From positions 1-58,173 of IMG/VR virus record IMGVR_UViG_3300036853_000164: a DNA stretch of 58,173 nucleotides; one strand, 5' to 3'. Below, one piece after another: positions 1 through 8,348 of the stretch (positions are counted from its first letter, which is position 1; each line of letters opens with the position of its first letter). Under the pieces are notes generated by a model, which worked only from the letters and a program-made list of their open reading frames with translations, searched no databases and was not told the origin of the DNA. The DNA comes from a virus. A program made the translations under genes and the position numbers.

Positions 1-6
1 CTGATC

Positions 7-139
7 CTCGTGACCACAATAGGAATAGCTCTAATTCTACTCGCGCTTGCACTCGTCTTGAGAAATCAAGCGGCCGAGTTTGAAGGGCCTATTCCCTATT
101 GGTGGCGGCGAAGTCGGCAATAAGACCCGATGCGTGAGC
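7..139. repeat. Left copy of terminal overlap
   Basis: This stretch recurs at 58041-58173. Positions 14-139 match 58048-58173 exactly, and one mismatch (13 versus 58047) lies just outside. The copy covers the small membrane gene and the first bases of the portal gene, so a coding operon simply continues across the ends. This is what an assembler leaves when it closes a circular or circularly permuted genome. A true packaged terminal repeat of this size is possible but less likely. Confidence 0.9.
10..123 (+). CDS. Small single-pass membrane protein, 37 aa
   Basis: Short ORF from a GTG at 10 to TAA at 121-123. The N-terminal 17 or so residues are hydrophobic (TIGIALILLALALVL) and are followed by a polar tail ending WWRRSRQ, as in a small inner-membrane protein with a positively charged cytoplasmic end. 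The frame is open to the first base of the window. If the left-end sequence is joined to the right end, an ATG at 58036, overlapping the previous stop as ATGA, would read in frame and add a few residues. It sits six bases upstream of the portal gene in the late operon. Function unknown; holin-like or spanin-like roles cannot be excluded. Confidence 0.55.
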   Translation: MTTIGIALILLALALVLRNQAAEFEGPIPYWWRRSRQ

Positions 140-1800
140 GCGTCCGCGACATCATCCGGGTCGGCGACTCGCTGTTCTCCAAGCGCTACCCCGTCATGTC
201 GCTGTGGCAGACCATCGCCGAGAACGTCCACGTCATGCGCGCCGATTTTACGAGACGGCGCTACTTCTCGGAGGAGTTCGGCTCGTACCTTCTGAGCGGG
301 CGGCCGGCGCGCTGCAACCGCGACCTCATGAACGCCTTCTCCTCGATGTTGAGGAGAGATCAGTGGTTCCACGCCCAGACGGATTCCGAGCGTGTCAACG
401 AGGATCGCGACGCCAAGATTTGGCTGGACCGCGCCAGCAAGACCATGCGGCGCGCCATGTACGACCGCCGCGCCGGGTTTGTCCGCGCCACCAAGATTTC
501 CGACGGCGACTTCACGTCGTTCGGCAACGCGGTCATCACCCGCGAGGTGGTCGGCTACGATCATCTGCTCTATCGCAATTGGCATTTGCGCGATGTCGCC
601 TGGGACGAGGCGGTCGACGGCTCGATCAATACGGTGCACTTCGACTGGAAGCCGCAGGCGCGGCAGTTGGTCGAGAAGGCGAAGAAGTGGGACATCTCTC
701 CGAAGGTGATGGAGATCGCCTCGAAGAATGACGAGCAGGGATTTCGCGAGATCAAGTGTCGCCGCATGATCATCCCGGCGGATCAGTATGATCTGCCCGT
801 CAAGGCCGGAAAGCCGTGGGTGTCCGTGTACGTGGACATCGAGAACGAACAGATCATGGAAGAGGTCGCGCTGCGCACCTCTCCCGTGACGATCCCGCGC
901 TGGGAGTTCGGCTCATCCATGTTCGGCGACCAGTACGGCTACTCGCCCTGCGTAGTCTATTCGCTGCCCGATGCACGCATGTACCAGCAGATGATGCTCA
1001 GCATGTTGACGGCATCGGAGATGGCGACCTACCCGCCCATGATCGCCGTGACCGAGGCCATCAACGGCGCCACCAATCTCTACGCCTCCGGCATCACCCA
1101 GGTCGACGCGGACTATGACGAGCGCACCGGCGAAGTGCTGCGGCCGATCAGCCACGACTTTTCCGGCATCAAATTCGGCATGGAGCAGATGGAAAGATTA
1201 GAACAGGCGCTCGATGCGTCGTTCTTCCTCGACAAGATCAGGTTCCCCGAGGTCACCAAGGAAATGACCGCCTATGAAGCGGCGAAATTGTGGGAAAATT
1301 ATCAAAGGGAAACCCTGCCTCTATTCGAGCCGGTCGAGCAGGAATACAACGCGGGCCTGTGCGATGGCACATTCGAGGACTTGCTCAATCTCGGCACGTT
1401 CGGCTCGATCGACGACATGCCGCAGGTATTGCGGGGCCGGGATATCTCCTGGCAATTCGACACGCCGATCACCGTTGCGGTGTCGGCCGGGCTGACCAAG
1501 TCGTTCGAGCAGGTGGTGCAGGTGGTAATCGCAGGTGCCCAGATCCAGCCGACGGTTCGGCTTAATGTGGACTGGGACAAAGCGACGAGGGATGCCATCG
1601 ACGGCACCGGCGCGAAGGCGGAGTGGCTGCTGCCTGAGGATCAGGTCAAGCAACTGGCGGCGCAAGAGCAGCAGCAACAGGCCGCAGCCGCTGCCGCGAA
1701 CCAAGTTGCCCATGGGGCGGACGTCGCGACGCGGGTCGGCAACGCGGCCAAGAGCACTGGCGATGCGATGCAAGCGCTGCAGGGCGCGGGGGTGGGGTAA
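130..1800 (+). CDS. Portal (head-tail connector) protein, T7 gp8-like
   Basis: Protein of 556 aa, the usual length for the T7-type head-tail connector. The N-terminal region with YFSEEFGSYLLSGRP and the central portal core with regularly spaced aromatic residues match this family. The C-terminus is a Gln/Ala-rich tail (EQQQQAAAAAA near residue 515), as is common in podoviral portals. It forms the dodecameric ring at the capsid vertex through which DNA is packaged and to which tail tubular proteins attach. The large terminase lies upstream across the circular junction, and scaffold and capsid follow. The ATG at 130 is the first start after the small membrane gene. Confidence 0.9.
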   Translation: MRERVRDIIRVGDSLFSKRYPVMSLWQTIAENVHVMRADFTRRRYFSEEFGSYLLSGRPARCNRDLMNAFSSMLRRDQWFHAQTDSERVNEDRDAKIWLDRASKTMRRAMYDRRAGFVRATKISDGDFTSFGNAVITREVVGYDHLLYRNWHLRDVAWDEAVDGSINTVHFDWKPQARQLVEKAKKWDISPKVMEIASKNDEQGFREIKCRRMIIPADQYDLPVKAGKPWVSVYVDIENEQIMEEVALRTSPVTIPRWEFGSSMFGDQYGYSPCVVYSLPDARMYQQMMLSMLTASEMATYPPMIAVTEAINGATNLYASGITQVDADYDERTGEVLRPISHDFSGIKFGMEQMERLEQALDASFFLDKIRFPEVTKEMTAYEAAKLWENYQRETLPLFEPVEQEYNAGLCDGTFEDLLNLGTFGSIDDMPQVLRGRDISWQFDTPITVAVSAGLTKSFEQVVQVVIAGAQIQPTVRLNVDWDKATRDAIDGTGAKAEWLLPEDQVKQLAAQEQQQQAAAAAANQVAHGADVATRVGNAAKSTGDAMQALQGAGVG

Positions 1801-2121
1801 TTGCCCGTCCGTAAGCCGCCCTCGGCACGCTGGCCCTGGGACCCCACCGAGTTAGAGCCCCACGAGATCTCCGCCATCAAGTCGATCGCGCACACCATGC
1901 CGATCGCCTGGGGCGCGCTGGAGAAGATCTGCGGCGTCGATGCGATGGAATTCACCGCGGGCGGCGAGGATGGCCGCAGGGCAAGCGACTTCGCGGCGGG
2001 TAAGCGGTTCGTCGGTCGGCTGCTGCGCAACATACGCGACATGAAGATGCCGGGGCCGCGGCCTTCTCCTGGCGATGCCGGGCCGCATGCGGTGCCGAAG
2101 GGCGCGCCGCCGGACCTGTGA
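1801..2121 (+). CDS. Hypothetical protein between portal and scaffold, 106 aa
   Basis: The ORF begins with TTG immediately after the portal stop (TAA-TTG), which suggests translational coupling. Residues 1-75 look like an ordered mixed alpha domain. The last 20 residues are Pro/Gly-rich (PGPRPSPGDAGPHAV) and probably flexible. No recognised domain. Its place between connector and scaffold suggests a role in head assembly, but this is inferred from position only. Confidence 0.65.
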   Translation: MPVRKPPSARWPWDPTELEPHEISAIKSIAHTMPIAWGALEKICGVDAMEFTAGGEDGRRASDFAAGKRFVGRLLRNIRDMKMPGPRPSPGDAGPHAVPKGAPPDL

Positions 2122-2148
2122 ACTTGTGAACATACCATGAGGTGATTG

Positions 2149-3333
2149 ATGCTGCGCAACCGCTTTCTTGGCGGCGTGATGCCGTTTGTGGCCTATGCTC
2201 CGGACGATGGAACGGGGGCGGGCGCTGCAGGAGGGGGCAATGCAGGTATGGGAGGCGATCGTTCTGCTGGTGCCGCTGGTGCTGGCGGGGCCGGCGCTGG
2301 GGATGCTGGTGCTGGCGGGGCGGGTGCATCCGCTGGCGGCACTGGTGGCACTGGTGGCACTGGCGGTGCCGGTAGCGCTGGTGGGAGTGGTGCTGGTGGC
2401 GCGGCGGGCACGACGCTAGCCGGCGGTGCCGACCCTGGCGCCGCAGCTACAGCCGCCGCAACAGCCGCAGCCGCAGCGGCGGCCTCCTCGCGATTCCCCG
2501 ACAACTGGCGCGAGGCCCTTGCCGGCGATGACAAGACGCTGGGCGAACGTCTCAAGCGCTTCGCCTCTCCGAACGACTTGGTCAGATCCTACCGCGAACT
2601 CGAAACCAAGGTCTCGTCCGGCCAGCTCAAGGCGCCGCCCCAGCCGCTCCCGGCAAATGCCACCGACGAGCAGAAGGCCGAATGGCGCAAGACGAACGGG
2701 TTGCCCGAGACACCCGAGGCCTACGTCGAGAAGCTGGCGCTCCCGAACGGCGTGGTGATCGGCGAGGCGGACAAGCCGCTGGTGACCGAGTTCGCCAAGG
2801 ACATGCACGCGGCCGGGGCAACCCAGGAGGAAATGAACCGGGCGATGGCCTCCTACTATCGCCTGCAGGGCGTGGTGGAGGCGCAGCGCGCCGAGGCCGA
2901 TGTGTCAACCCGGGCGACCTCGCAAACCCAACTCATGACCGAGTGGGGCCCGGGCGACTACAAGGTCAACATGAACGCTGTCGGCACGCTGCTCGCCACC
3001 ATGCCGGACGATGTCAAGATCGGGCTACTCGGCGCTCGCACGGCGAGCGGCGAGATGGTCGGGGATACCGTCTGGTTCAACAAGTGGGCCGCCGCACATG
3101 CGCGGGAATTCAATCCGGCCGCCACGTTGATTTCCCCGACGCAGGCCAATGCGCCCCAGGCCATCGCGGACGAGATCAGCGCCATCGAGAAGGTCTACCA
3201 GCGCGCCGTTACTGGCGACCGCGATGCGCACCGGGAATACTACGGCTATGCCGGAAAGCCGGGGCTCGACGCTCGCGAGCGCGAACTGATACACGCGCAG
3301 GAACAGATGAAGGCGCGCGGGCGGGCGGCTTAG
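2149..3333 (+). CDS. Capsid assembly scaffolding protein, T7 gp9-like
   Basis: Protein of 394 aa. Residues about 20-115 are almost entirely Gly/Ala/Thr. From about residue 120 it becomes a helical charged protein (FPDNWREALAGDD, then LVRSYRELETKVSSGQLKAPP), the pattern of T7-type scaffold proteins. These form the internal core that guides capsid shell assembly and then leave. The ATG at 2149 is preceded by GAGGTG. The gene sits directly between portal and capsid genes. The long Gly/Ala segment at the N-terminus is unusual and is encoded by imperfect GGTGGCACT-type repeats near 2335-2400. Confidence 0.85.
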   Translation: MLRNRFLGGVMPFVAYAPDDGTGAGAAGGGNAGMGGDRSAGAAGAGGAGAGDAGAGGAGASAGGTGGTGGTGGAGSAGGSGAGGAAGTTLAGGADPGAAATAAATAAAAAAASSRFPDNWREALAGDDKTLGERLKRFASPNDLVRSYRELETKVSSGQLKAPPQPLPANATDEQKAEWRKTNGLPETPEAYVEKLALPNGVVIGEADKPLVTEFAKDMHAAGATQEEMNRAMASYYRLQGVVEAQRAEADVSTRATSQTQLMTEWGPGDYKVNMNAVGTLLATMPDDVKIGLLGARTASGEMVGDTVWFNKWAAAHAREFNPAATLISPTQANAPQAIADEISAIEKVYQRAVTGDRDAHREYYGYAGKPGLDARERELIHAQEQMKARGRAA

Positions 3334-3683
3334 GACCTTCCATACTTTCGCTGCAGTTCAACAAGCAACGCCAACTCGCTCTGCTCTTTGCGCCACGCCT
3401 TTTCTGTTCTTACCGCGGCCTCCTCCGCTAGGCGGATAATCATCTCCGTCTCAGACTCGGTGCGCTGGTAGGTGACTTCAACGGTCACATAGTCACTCTC
3501 ATACTCGCTCGAAATGCTCAAGGCCGCGGAGTCACGGCATTCGGCCGGTATCCCATCCAATACGTCGGACAATCGTTTGATGGCCTGCGCCAAGGGCACA
3601 TCGAGGCCGCCGTAGTCTTCGTCTGGAAAGATGTCGCCCACATGATGGACTAACGTCTGTCTTTCGGTGGTCACGTCATTCAT
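3330..3683 (-). CDS. Antisense-oriented acidic hypothetical protein, 117 aa
   Basis: Minus-strand ORF filling the space between scaffold and capsid genes. Its stop overlaps the scaffold stop by a few bases. The start ATG (3683) has GGGG seven bases upstream. The product is acidic and helical (YQRTESETEMIIRLAEEAAVRTEKAWRKEQSELALLVELQRKYG), probably cytosolic with a C-terminal coiled coil. No family recognised. A minus-strand gene inside the head operon is best explained as a moron-like gene with its own promoter, possibly active in the prophage. Confidence 0.7.
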   Translation of the reverse strand: MNDVTTERQTLVHHVGDIFPDEDYGGLDVPLAQAIKRLSDVLDGIPAECRDSAALSISSEYESDYVTVEVTYQRTESETEMIIRLAEEAAVRTEKAWRKEQSELALLVELQRKYGRS

Positions 3684-3861
3684 CCCCTTTCCGCGTTAAC
3701 CCGGACAACCCGCTCAAGCGGCCCCGGCGCAGCGCACTCACCCGCCAACGTAACGCCCCGCAGCACAATACGCAGGCCCGGCGCAAGCCGGCAACCCTCG
3801 CGCACGCGCACGCGGACAACCCGATCGGAGGCACGTCGATGCTCACCTATGGAGCAACAAC
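3684..3861. other. Non-coding region upstream of the capsid gene
   Basis: About 180 bases without a convincing gene. It holds an 11-bp direct repeat (CGGACAACCCG at 3702-3712 and 3813-3823) and a small CCGGC-GCAA-GCCGG hairpin around 3777-3790. It must carry any promoter of the minus-strand gene ending at 3330, and may also carry a processing site or promoter for the highly expressed capsid gene. No convincing promoter boxes can be assigned. Confidence 0.4.
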
Positions 3862-4707
3862 GTGGCAGATACCGCCTTCATGGTCCAATACCGAAAGGAA
3901 GCCATCATGGGCTTCGAATTCGGTCAATCGGACCTGCGGACGAGCGTCACCACCGAAGCCGTAATCAAGGGCAACCAGGCAACCTTCCTTGTAGCGGACT
4001 CCGGCGGCGCTTCCGCCTCCTCGCGCGGCGTGAACGGGCTCATCCCCGCACGCGCTGACGACCTCAACCAGTTCACCGCCACCTTGGTCGAGTGGCACGA
4101 CCTCGTGCGACGCACGAGCTTCAACATTTTCGCATCGCAAGGCGATGGCCGCCGCATCATGCAGGCGACCACGCGCAAGGTGCTCAACCGCAAGACCGAT
4201 CTCGACATCATGTCGGCCTTGCAGACCGGCACCAGCTACATCGGCACCTCAGCGGTGACGATGACCTTGGCACTCTTTGTGCGCGCCAAGGTGGCGCTCG
4301 GCGTCAACCAGGTCCCGGTCGAAGAAATGGACAACATGTTCGCGGTTATCTCGCCCGCGGCCATGGGCTATCTGGAGCAGATCAAGGAATTCAACAACGC
4401 GAATTTCGTGGATGTGAAGACCTTGAACGGACCGGCGCGCCGGTTCCGTCGCTGGGCCGGCTTCAATATAATCGAGCACCCGCTCGTTCCCGGCGTCGGC
4501 ACCAGCTCCGAAACCCTGTTCTTCTATCACCGCGACGCCATCGGCCACGCGGTCAACACCGGCGAAATGCAAGCCCTCGCCGGCTACCACGAAGAACAGG
4601 ATTACTCCTGGGCTCGCACCTCCGCGTTCATGGGCTCGACCCTCCTGCAGAACAGAGGCGTGATCCTCTGCCGGCACGACGGCTCCGGCTATGCGACCAC
4701 GGCATAA
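3862..4707 (+). CDS. Major capsid protein
   Basis: Protein of 281 aa placed directly after portal and scaffold. It has the look of a shell protein: an extended N-arm (FMVQYRKEAIMGFEFGQSDLR), balanced alpha/beta content and no membrane or repeat features. Related proteins in alphaproteobacterial phages are annotated as phage capsid protein; an HK97 fold is inferred. The start is taken as GTG 3862, preceded by GGAG seven bases upstream (TATGGAGCAACAAC). ATGs at 3839 and 3849 are in other frames. It forms the icosahedral shell. Confidence 0.85.
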   Translation: MADTAFMVQYRKEAIMGFEFGQSDLRTSVTTEAVIKGNQATFLVADSGGASASSRGVNGLIPARADDLNQFTATLVEWHDLVRRTSFNIFASQGDGRRIMQATTRKVLNRKTDLDIMSALQTGTSYIGTSAVTMTLALFVRAKVALGVNQVPVEEMDNMFAVISPAAMGYLEQIKEFNNANFVDVKTLNGPARRFRRWAGFNIIEHPLVPGVGTSSETLFFYHRDAIGHAVNTGEMQALAGYHEEQDYSWARTSAFMGSTLLQNRGVILCRHDGSGYATTA

Positions 4708-4722
4708 GGGAGGGCATGAAAA

Positions 4723-6132
4723 ATGGCATACGTATCAGGCTCTCTCTCCATGATCCTCGACGACGTCGAGAGCAGCATTACCTACTGGACCTATTACACC
4801 GCTGACAGCTTCGCCCAGGTCGGCGCAGCGAACTACATCACCGACGCCACCACGAAGAGGATGGCTGTCGGCGATATCGTCGATGTGTGGTCCGGCACGC
4901 TCACGAACTTCTCGGCCTCGACCGGCGGCCAGACCCTCGGCGGAGCGACCTTCAGCCCGACCGTCGGCATTACGGCGCGGTTCTCCTCGGTCCCGGCGTG
5001 GGGCCGATTCATGGTGACCGCGGTCGGTGCCGGGACCACGACCTCGGCTGGCGCTGCCACGCTTACCCAGATCGAGCTGCCGTCCAGCGCCCTTGGTACT
5101 GCGCCGCGCAACCTGATCCAGGCGGGCGACTTCACGACCAACCCGTGGCAGGCGGGAACCTCGTTCAACGGCAGTTCGCTAACCCCAGCGATCACCGCTG
5201 ACAGGTGGGTTGCAAACGCGGCCACGTCGACAGTCTGGACCGCGGGCCGTACCGCCAACACCACCGTGCCGGGATTCTCGACGGCGTATGTGTGGGGCCG
5301 GTCGGCAGGCGACACGCATACCACCGGCCTCTCGTTCGGCCAGGTGATCGAGACCGCGAACTCAGTCCGCGTTCAAGGTCTCCCGGTGGCGCTGTCGTTC
5401 TGGGCTGTGGCTAACGCAAACTTCGCGGCCGGCGCAAATGGCGGCACGCTCATCGCTTCGATCGTGTCGGGCGCTGGTAGCGTCGATGACACCTCGGGCA
5501 AAATGTTCTCGTCCGCGTGGACGGGAATGACGACCGTCGCGACGCAGACGATCACCCCGACGACCACGGTCCAGCGCTTTGGACCGATTGGCGGCGTGGT
5601 GCCGACCGGCTGCACGCAGCTCGGCGTGGTGTTCTCGTACTCGGCCACCACGGCGGCGACTTCTCCCGGCATCACCGCAGGCGCCAATGAAAGCGTTCAG
5701 TTCATGGGCATGCAGCTCGAGGCCGGCGGCATGTCTCCGTTCGAGCATCTGGACATGGCCCAGGTCGTGGAAACGGCGACCCGGTATCTCCAGGTCTGGA
5801 ACGAGCCAACGGCGGGCATCGCGGTCGGCCCGGCCGGCTTCTCGGCCGCTTCGATCGCGCTCGTCCACGTCCCGATCGTGACGCCGCTGCGCAAGTCTCC
5901 GACCGTGACGTTCAACACGGGCGGATGGGCAGTGACGGACCAGGGTCAGACTACCCACCGCGTTTCGGCGGGCGGCCTGCAAGGCGCCGTCACGTCAGGG
6001 GCCGGAGCATCATCGATGACGCTGCTGGTCACCTGCGCCGGCACGTTCTCGGCCGGTAACAGCGCGTCGCCGCTGTTCCTGCAAGGGCAGTCGACGGGCC
6101 TCGGCTCGATCGTCGCCAACGCTGACTACTAA
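4723..6132 (+). CDS. Ser/Thr/Ala-rich capsid-associated or fibre protein, 469 aa
   Basis: It follows the capsid gene by 15 bases. Residues 1-110 form a conserved-looking small domain (DDVESSITYWTYYTADSF, then RMAVGDIVDVWSG). Residues about 125-345 resemble a beta-sandwich carbohydrate-binding module found in phage fibres (APRNLIQAGDFTTNPWQAG, then FMGMQLEAGGMSPFEH). The rest is beta-rich and low in charge. The protein is very rich in Thr, Ser, Ala and Gly and would offer many glycosylation sites, which is notable because glycosyltransferase genes follow. Head fibre, decoration protein or tail fibre are all possible; the position favours a head-associated role. Confidence 0.7.
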   Translation: MAYVSGSLSMILDDVESSITYWTYYTADSFAQVGAANYITDATTKRMAVGDIVDVWSGTLTNFSASTGGQTLGGATFSPTVGITARFSSVPAWGRFMVTAVGAGTTTSAGAATLTQIELPSSALGTAPRNLIQAGDFTTNPWQAGTSFNGSSLTPAITADRWVANAATSTVWTAGRTANTTVPGFSTAYVWGRSAGDTHTTGLSFGQVIETANSVRVQGLPVALSFWAVANANFAAGANGGTLIASIVSGAGSVDDTSGKMFSSAWTGMTTVATQTITPTTTVQRFGPIGGVVPTGCTQLGVVFSYSATTAATSPGITAGANESVQFMGMQLEAGGMSPFEHLDMAQVVETATRYLQVWNEPTAGIAVGPAGFSAASIALVHVPIVTPLRKSPTVTFNTGGWAVTDQGQTTHRVSAGGLQGAVTSGAGASSMTLLVTCAGTFSAGNSASPLFLQGQSTGLGSIVANADY

Positions 6133-6142
6133 GCAACCAATG

Positions 6143-6170
6143 CCCCGAGGGATATGTCCCTCGGGGTTTT
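6143..6170 (+). terminator. Rho-independent terminator after the capsid block
   Basis: Perfect 10-bp stem (CCCCGAGGGA / TCCCTCGGGG) with a TATG loop, followed by TTTTCT. It lies just after the 469-aa gene and before the glycosyltransferase cassette, so it should separate high-level head gene expression from the genes downstream. Confidence 0.85.
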
Positions 6171-6188
6171 CTCCAATCTGAGGGGCTC

Positions 6189-8348
6189 ATGAACATCGAA
6201 GTTCCAGAACAGGTCAGACTCAATGCGTCCCGGATCAATAACGTTGCACTCCAGAAAGCTGTACAGGAGAGCGTTCGCGACGGGACGAAGGTGTTGCGCA
6301 CGGCGATCGCCGAGCTGCGCCTGGCGGTGGCGACCAATCCGCTCGACCTCGGCATCAGGATGAACCTCGCCACGTATCTGCATGAGATTTGCGATCTCGA
6401 TGGCGCGGAAGCGATTTGCAGTTTCGTGCTCAAACACGATGAGCGTTGCCTGGCCGCATGGCAGATCATGGGCTCAATCCACGCGATGCGCGGCCGGCTA
6501 TCCGACTCGATCGCTTGCAACCAGCGCTGCTATGATATCGACCCGTCCAGCGGCTCCGCCTGCTGGGGCCTCACCGAGGCTCATCTGCGCGCGGGGGACT
6601 GGGCAGCCGGCCTGCCGCTTTACGAGCGCAGAGACGAGATTCTCCCGAGGGTCACCCTCATTCCGAATGCGCCGCGCTGGGACGGTTCGAAGACCGGGCA
6701 CCTCGCGGTATGGCCCGACCAAGGCTTCGGCGATAGCCTGATATTCGCGAGGTTCCTGCCGTGGGCGCGGGAGCGCTGTGACAAGCTGACGGTGATGGTC
6801 GCCCCGGAAATGCTGCCGCTGATGGGTGGCTTCATGGACCTCGCCACCGTGAAAACAGGGGTGAGTCTCGATGACCACTACGACCATCAAATTCGTATCA
6901 GCAGCCTGCCGTTGGTCTATGGACTGACGCCGGACAACATCCCGCCCGACCCCGGCCTCGTCACCGCCGCAGAGTTCACCGGCCATCTTGACGGCGACTT
7001 CAAGATCGGCATCGCATGGCAGGGCAACCCCAAATTCCCTGCCGATCGGCTGCGCTCTATTCCGTTCGCCGAGTTTCTGCCGTTCGGCTCCGACCCGCGC
7101 AATACGCTCTACAGCCTGCAGGTGGGCCCGGCGGCAAAGGATATTGCCCTGCATGAGGCGCAATCGCTCGTGCGGGACATGTCTGGCGTTCTCGCGGGCG
7201 ACTGGGCGCGCACCGCGGCGATCGTCAAGCAGCTCGACTTGGTGGTTTCGTCCTGCACGGCGGTCGTGCATCTGGCCGGTTCGCTGGGCGTCCGCTGCTT
7301 CGTGATGCTGCCGGCCGCTGCGGATTGGCGCTGGCTGTCTGGCCGCGACGACACGCCCTGGTATCCCCATACAAGGCTATTCCGACAAACCACGCCGGGC
7401 GATTGGTCGGGCGTCGTCAAGCGCGTGCAGGTCGCCATCGACCAGTTTCACGAGCAGCGCAATATGACGCGGCTGCTCAACAAGCAGATCAGCAGCATCG
7501 TCCCGTTCAATCCCAAGACCATGGTCGACATGCGGGCTCCCGGCACAATCGACGAGAAGGAGCCGGACGTCGCCAGGGCCATGCGGAAGATCCTGCGGCC
7601 GGGCGACACGTTCATCGATGTGGGCGCAAACGTCGGGATGCACACCGCGCTGGCGGCCGAACTAGTCGGCATCGACGGCAAGGTGATCGCGGTCGAGCCG
7701 GGCGAGAATGCGTTGCCTGAGTTGCGCCGGAAATGCGAGGGCCTGCCTCAGGTCTACATCATACAGAATCCTGCCTGGTCCCTTATCGGCGACGTCGAGT
7801 TCTATCTCTGCGCCGACGGCTCCGGGGGAAATGCGGTGTGGGATCCCGGCAAATTCCCAATCAATCATCAGACGCGGGCAAATCCGAGCATGAAGGTCAT
7901 GCGGGCGACGACGCTCGATGCCGTGTGCGCCAGACACGCGCCGCGCCTGATCAAAATCGACACCGAGGGCGCCGAGCAGCGCATTCTCGAAGGCGCGTCC
8001 GATCTATTGAGCGGGCCGCGCGCCCCGCCCTTCATCATCGCCGAGTTCCACGAGTTCGGCCTGCGCGAACTGGGCTGCAGTTTCGACAGCCTCCGCGACC
8101 TGATGGGAAGGCATGGCTATCAGACCTTCCATCTGTTCCCCGACGGCTCGCGCCCTTGGCGGGTGCCCGACGGGGAGCGGCTGCGTGCCCCGAAGGAATT
8201 CATCATCAATCTGCTGTTCTCCACCGAGGCCGAGGTCAATGCGCTCTGGACCGAGGCGCCGTCCGGCGATTACCGGACGGTGTACGGGTTCCGGATCGTT
8301 TCGGAGCCGATCGAGGACCACGTCAAGCAGTGGGCGGGGGCTGCATGA
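6189..8348 (+). CDS. TPR - glycosyltransferase - FkbM methyltransferase fusion, 719 aa
   Basis: Three modules in one chain. Residues about 35-160 are tetratricopeptide-like helices (LGIRMNLATYLHEICDLDGAE; AWQIMGSIHAMRGRLSDSI). Residues about 170-425 look like the GT-B glycosyltransferase found in TPR/OGT-like and heptosyltransferase-like proteins (WPDQGFGDSLIFARF near 175, FKIGIAWQGNP near 271, VVSSCTAVVHLAGSLG near 352). Residues about 460-690 are an FkbM-type SAM methyltransferase (FIDVGANVGMHTALAAE near 475, IKIDTEGAE near 588). Expected role: transfer a sugar to a protein or glycan and O-methylate it. The start ATG has GAGGGG upstream, and the stop overlaps the next gene as ATGA. The likely target is a virion surface protein; this is inferred from position. 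Confidence 0.85.
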   Translation: MNIEVPEQVRLNASRINNVALQKAVQESVRDGTKVLRTAIAELRLAVATNPLDLGIRMNLATYLHEICDLDGAEAICSFVLKHDERCLAAWQIMGSIHAMRGRLSDSIACNQRCYDIDPSSGSACWGLTEAHLRAGDWAAGLPLYERRDEILPRVTLIPNAPRWDGSKTGHLAVWPDQGFGDSLIFARFLPWARERCDKLTVMVAPEMLPLMGGFMDLATVKTGVSLDDHYDHQIRISSLPLVYGLTPDNIPPDPGLVTAAEFTGHLDGDFKIGIAWQGNPKFPADRLRSIPFAEFLPFGSDPRNTLYSLQVGPAAKDIALHEAQSLVRDMSGVLAGDWARTAAIVKQLDLVVSSCTAVVHLAGSLGVRCFVMLPAAADWRWLSGRDDTPWYPHTRLFRQTTPGDWSGVVKRVQVAIDQFHEQRNMTRLLNKQISSIVPFNPKTMVDMRAPGTIDEKEPDVARAMRKILRPGDTFIDVGANVGMHTALAAELVGIDGKVIAVEPGENALPELRRKCEGLPQVYIIQNPAWSLIGDVEFYLCADGSGGNAVWDPGKFPINHQTRANPSMKVMRATTLDAVCARHAPRLIKIDTEGAEQRILEGASDLLSGPRAPPFIIAEFHEFGLRELGCSFDSLRDLMGRHGYQTFHLFPDGSRPWRVPDGERLRAPKEFIINLLFSTEAEVNALWTEAPSGDYRTVYGFRIVSEPIEDHVKQWAGAA

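Noticed and set aside
2205-2480. CRISPR-like or satellite repeat in the scaffold gene
   Set aside because: The GGTGGCACT-type repeats simply encode a Gly/Ala/Thr-rich protein segment; no spacer structure is present.
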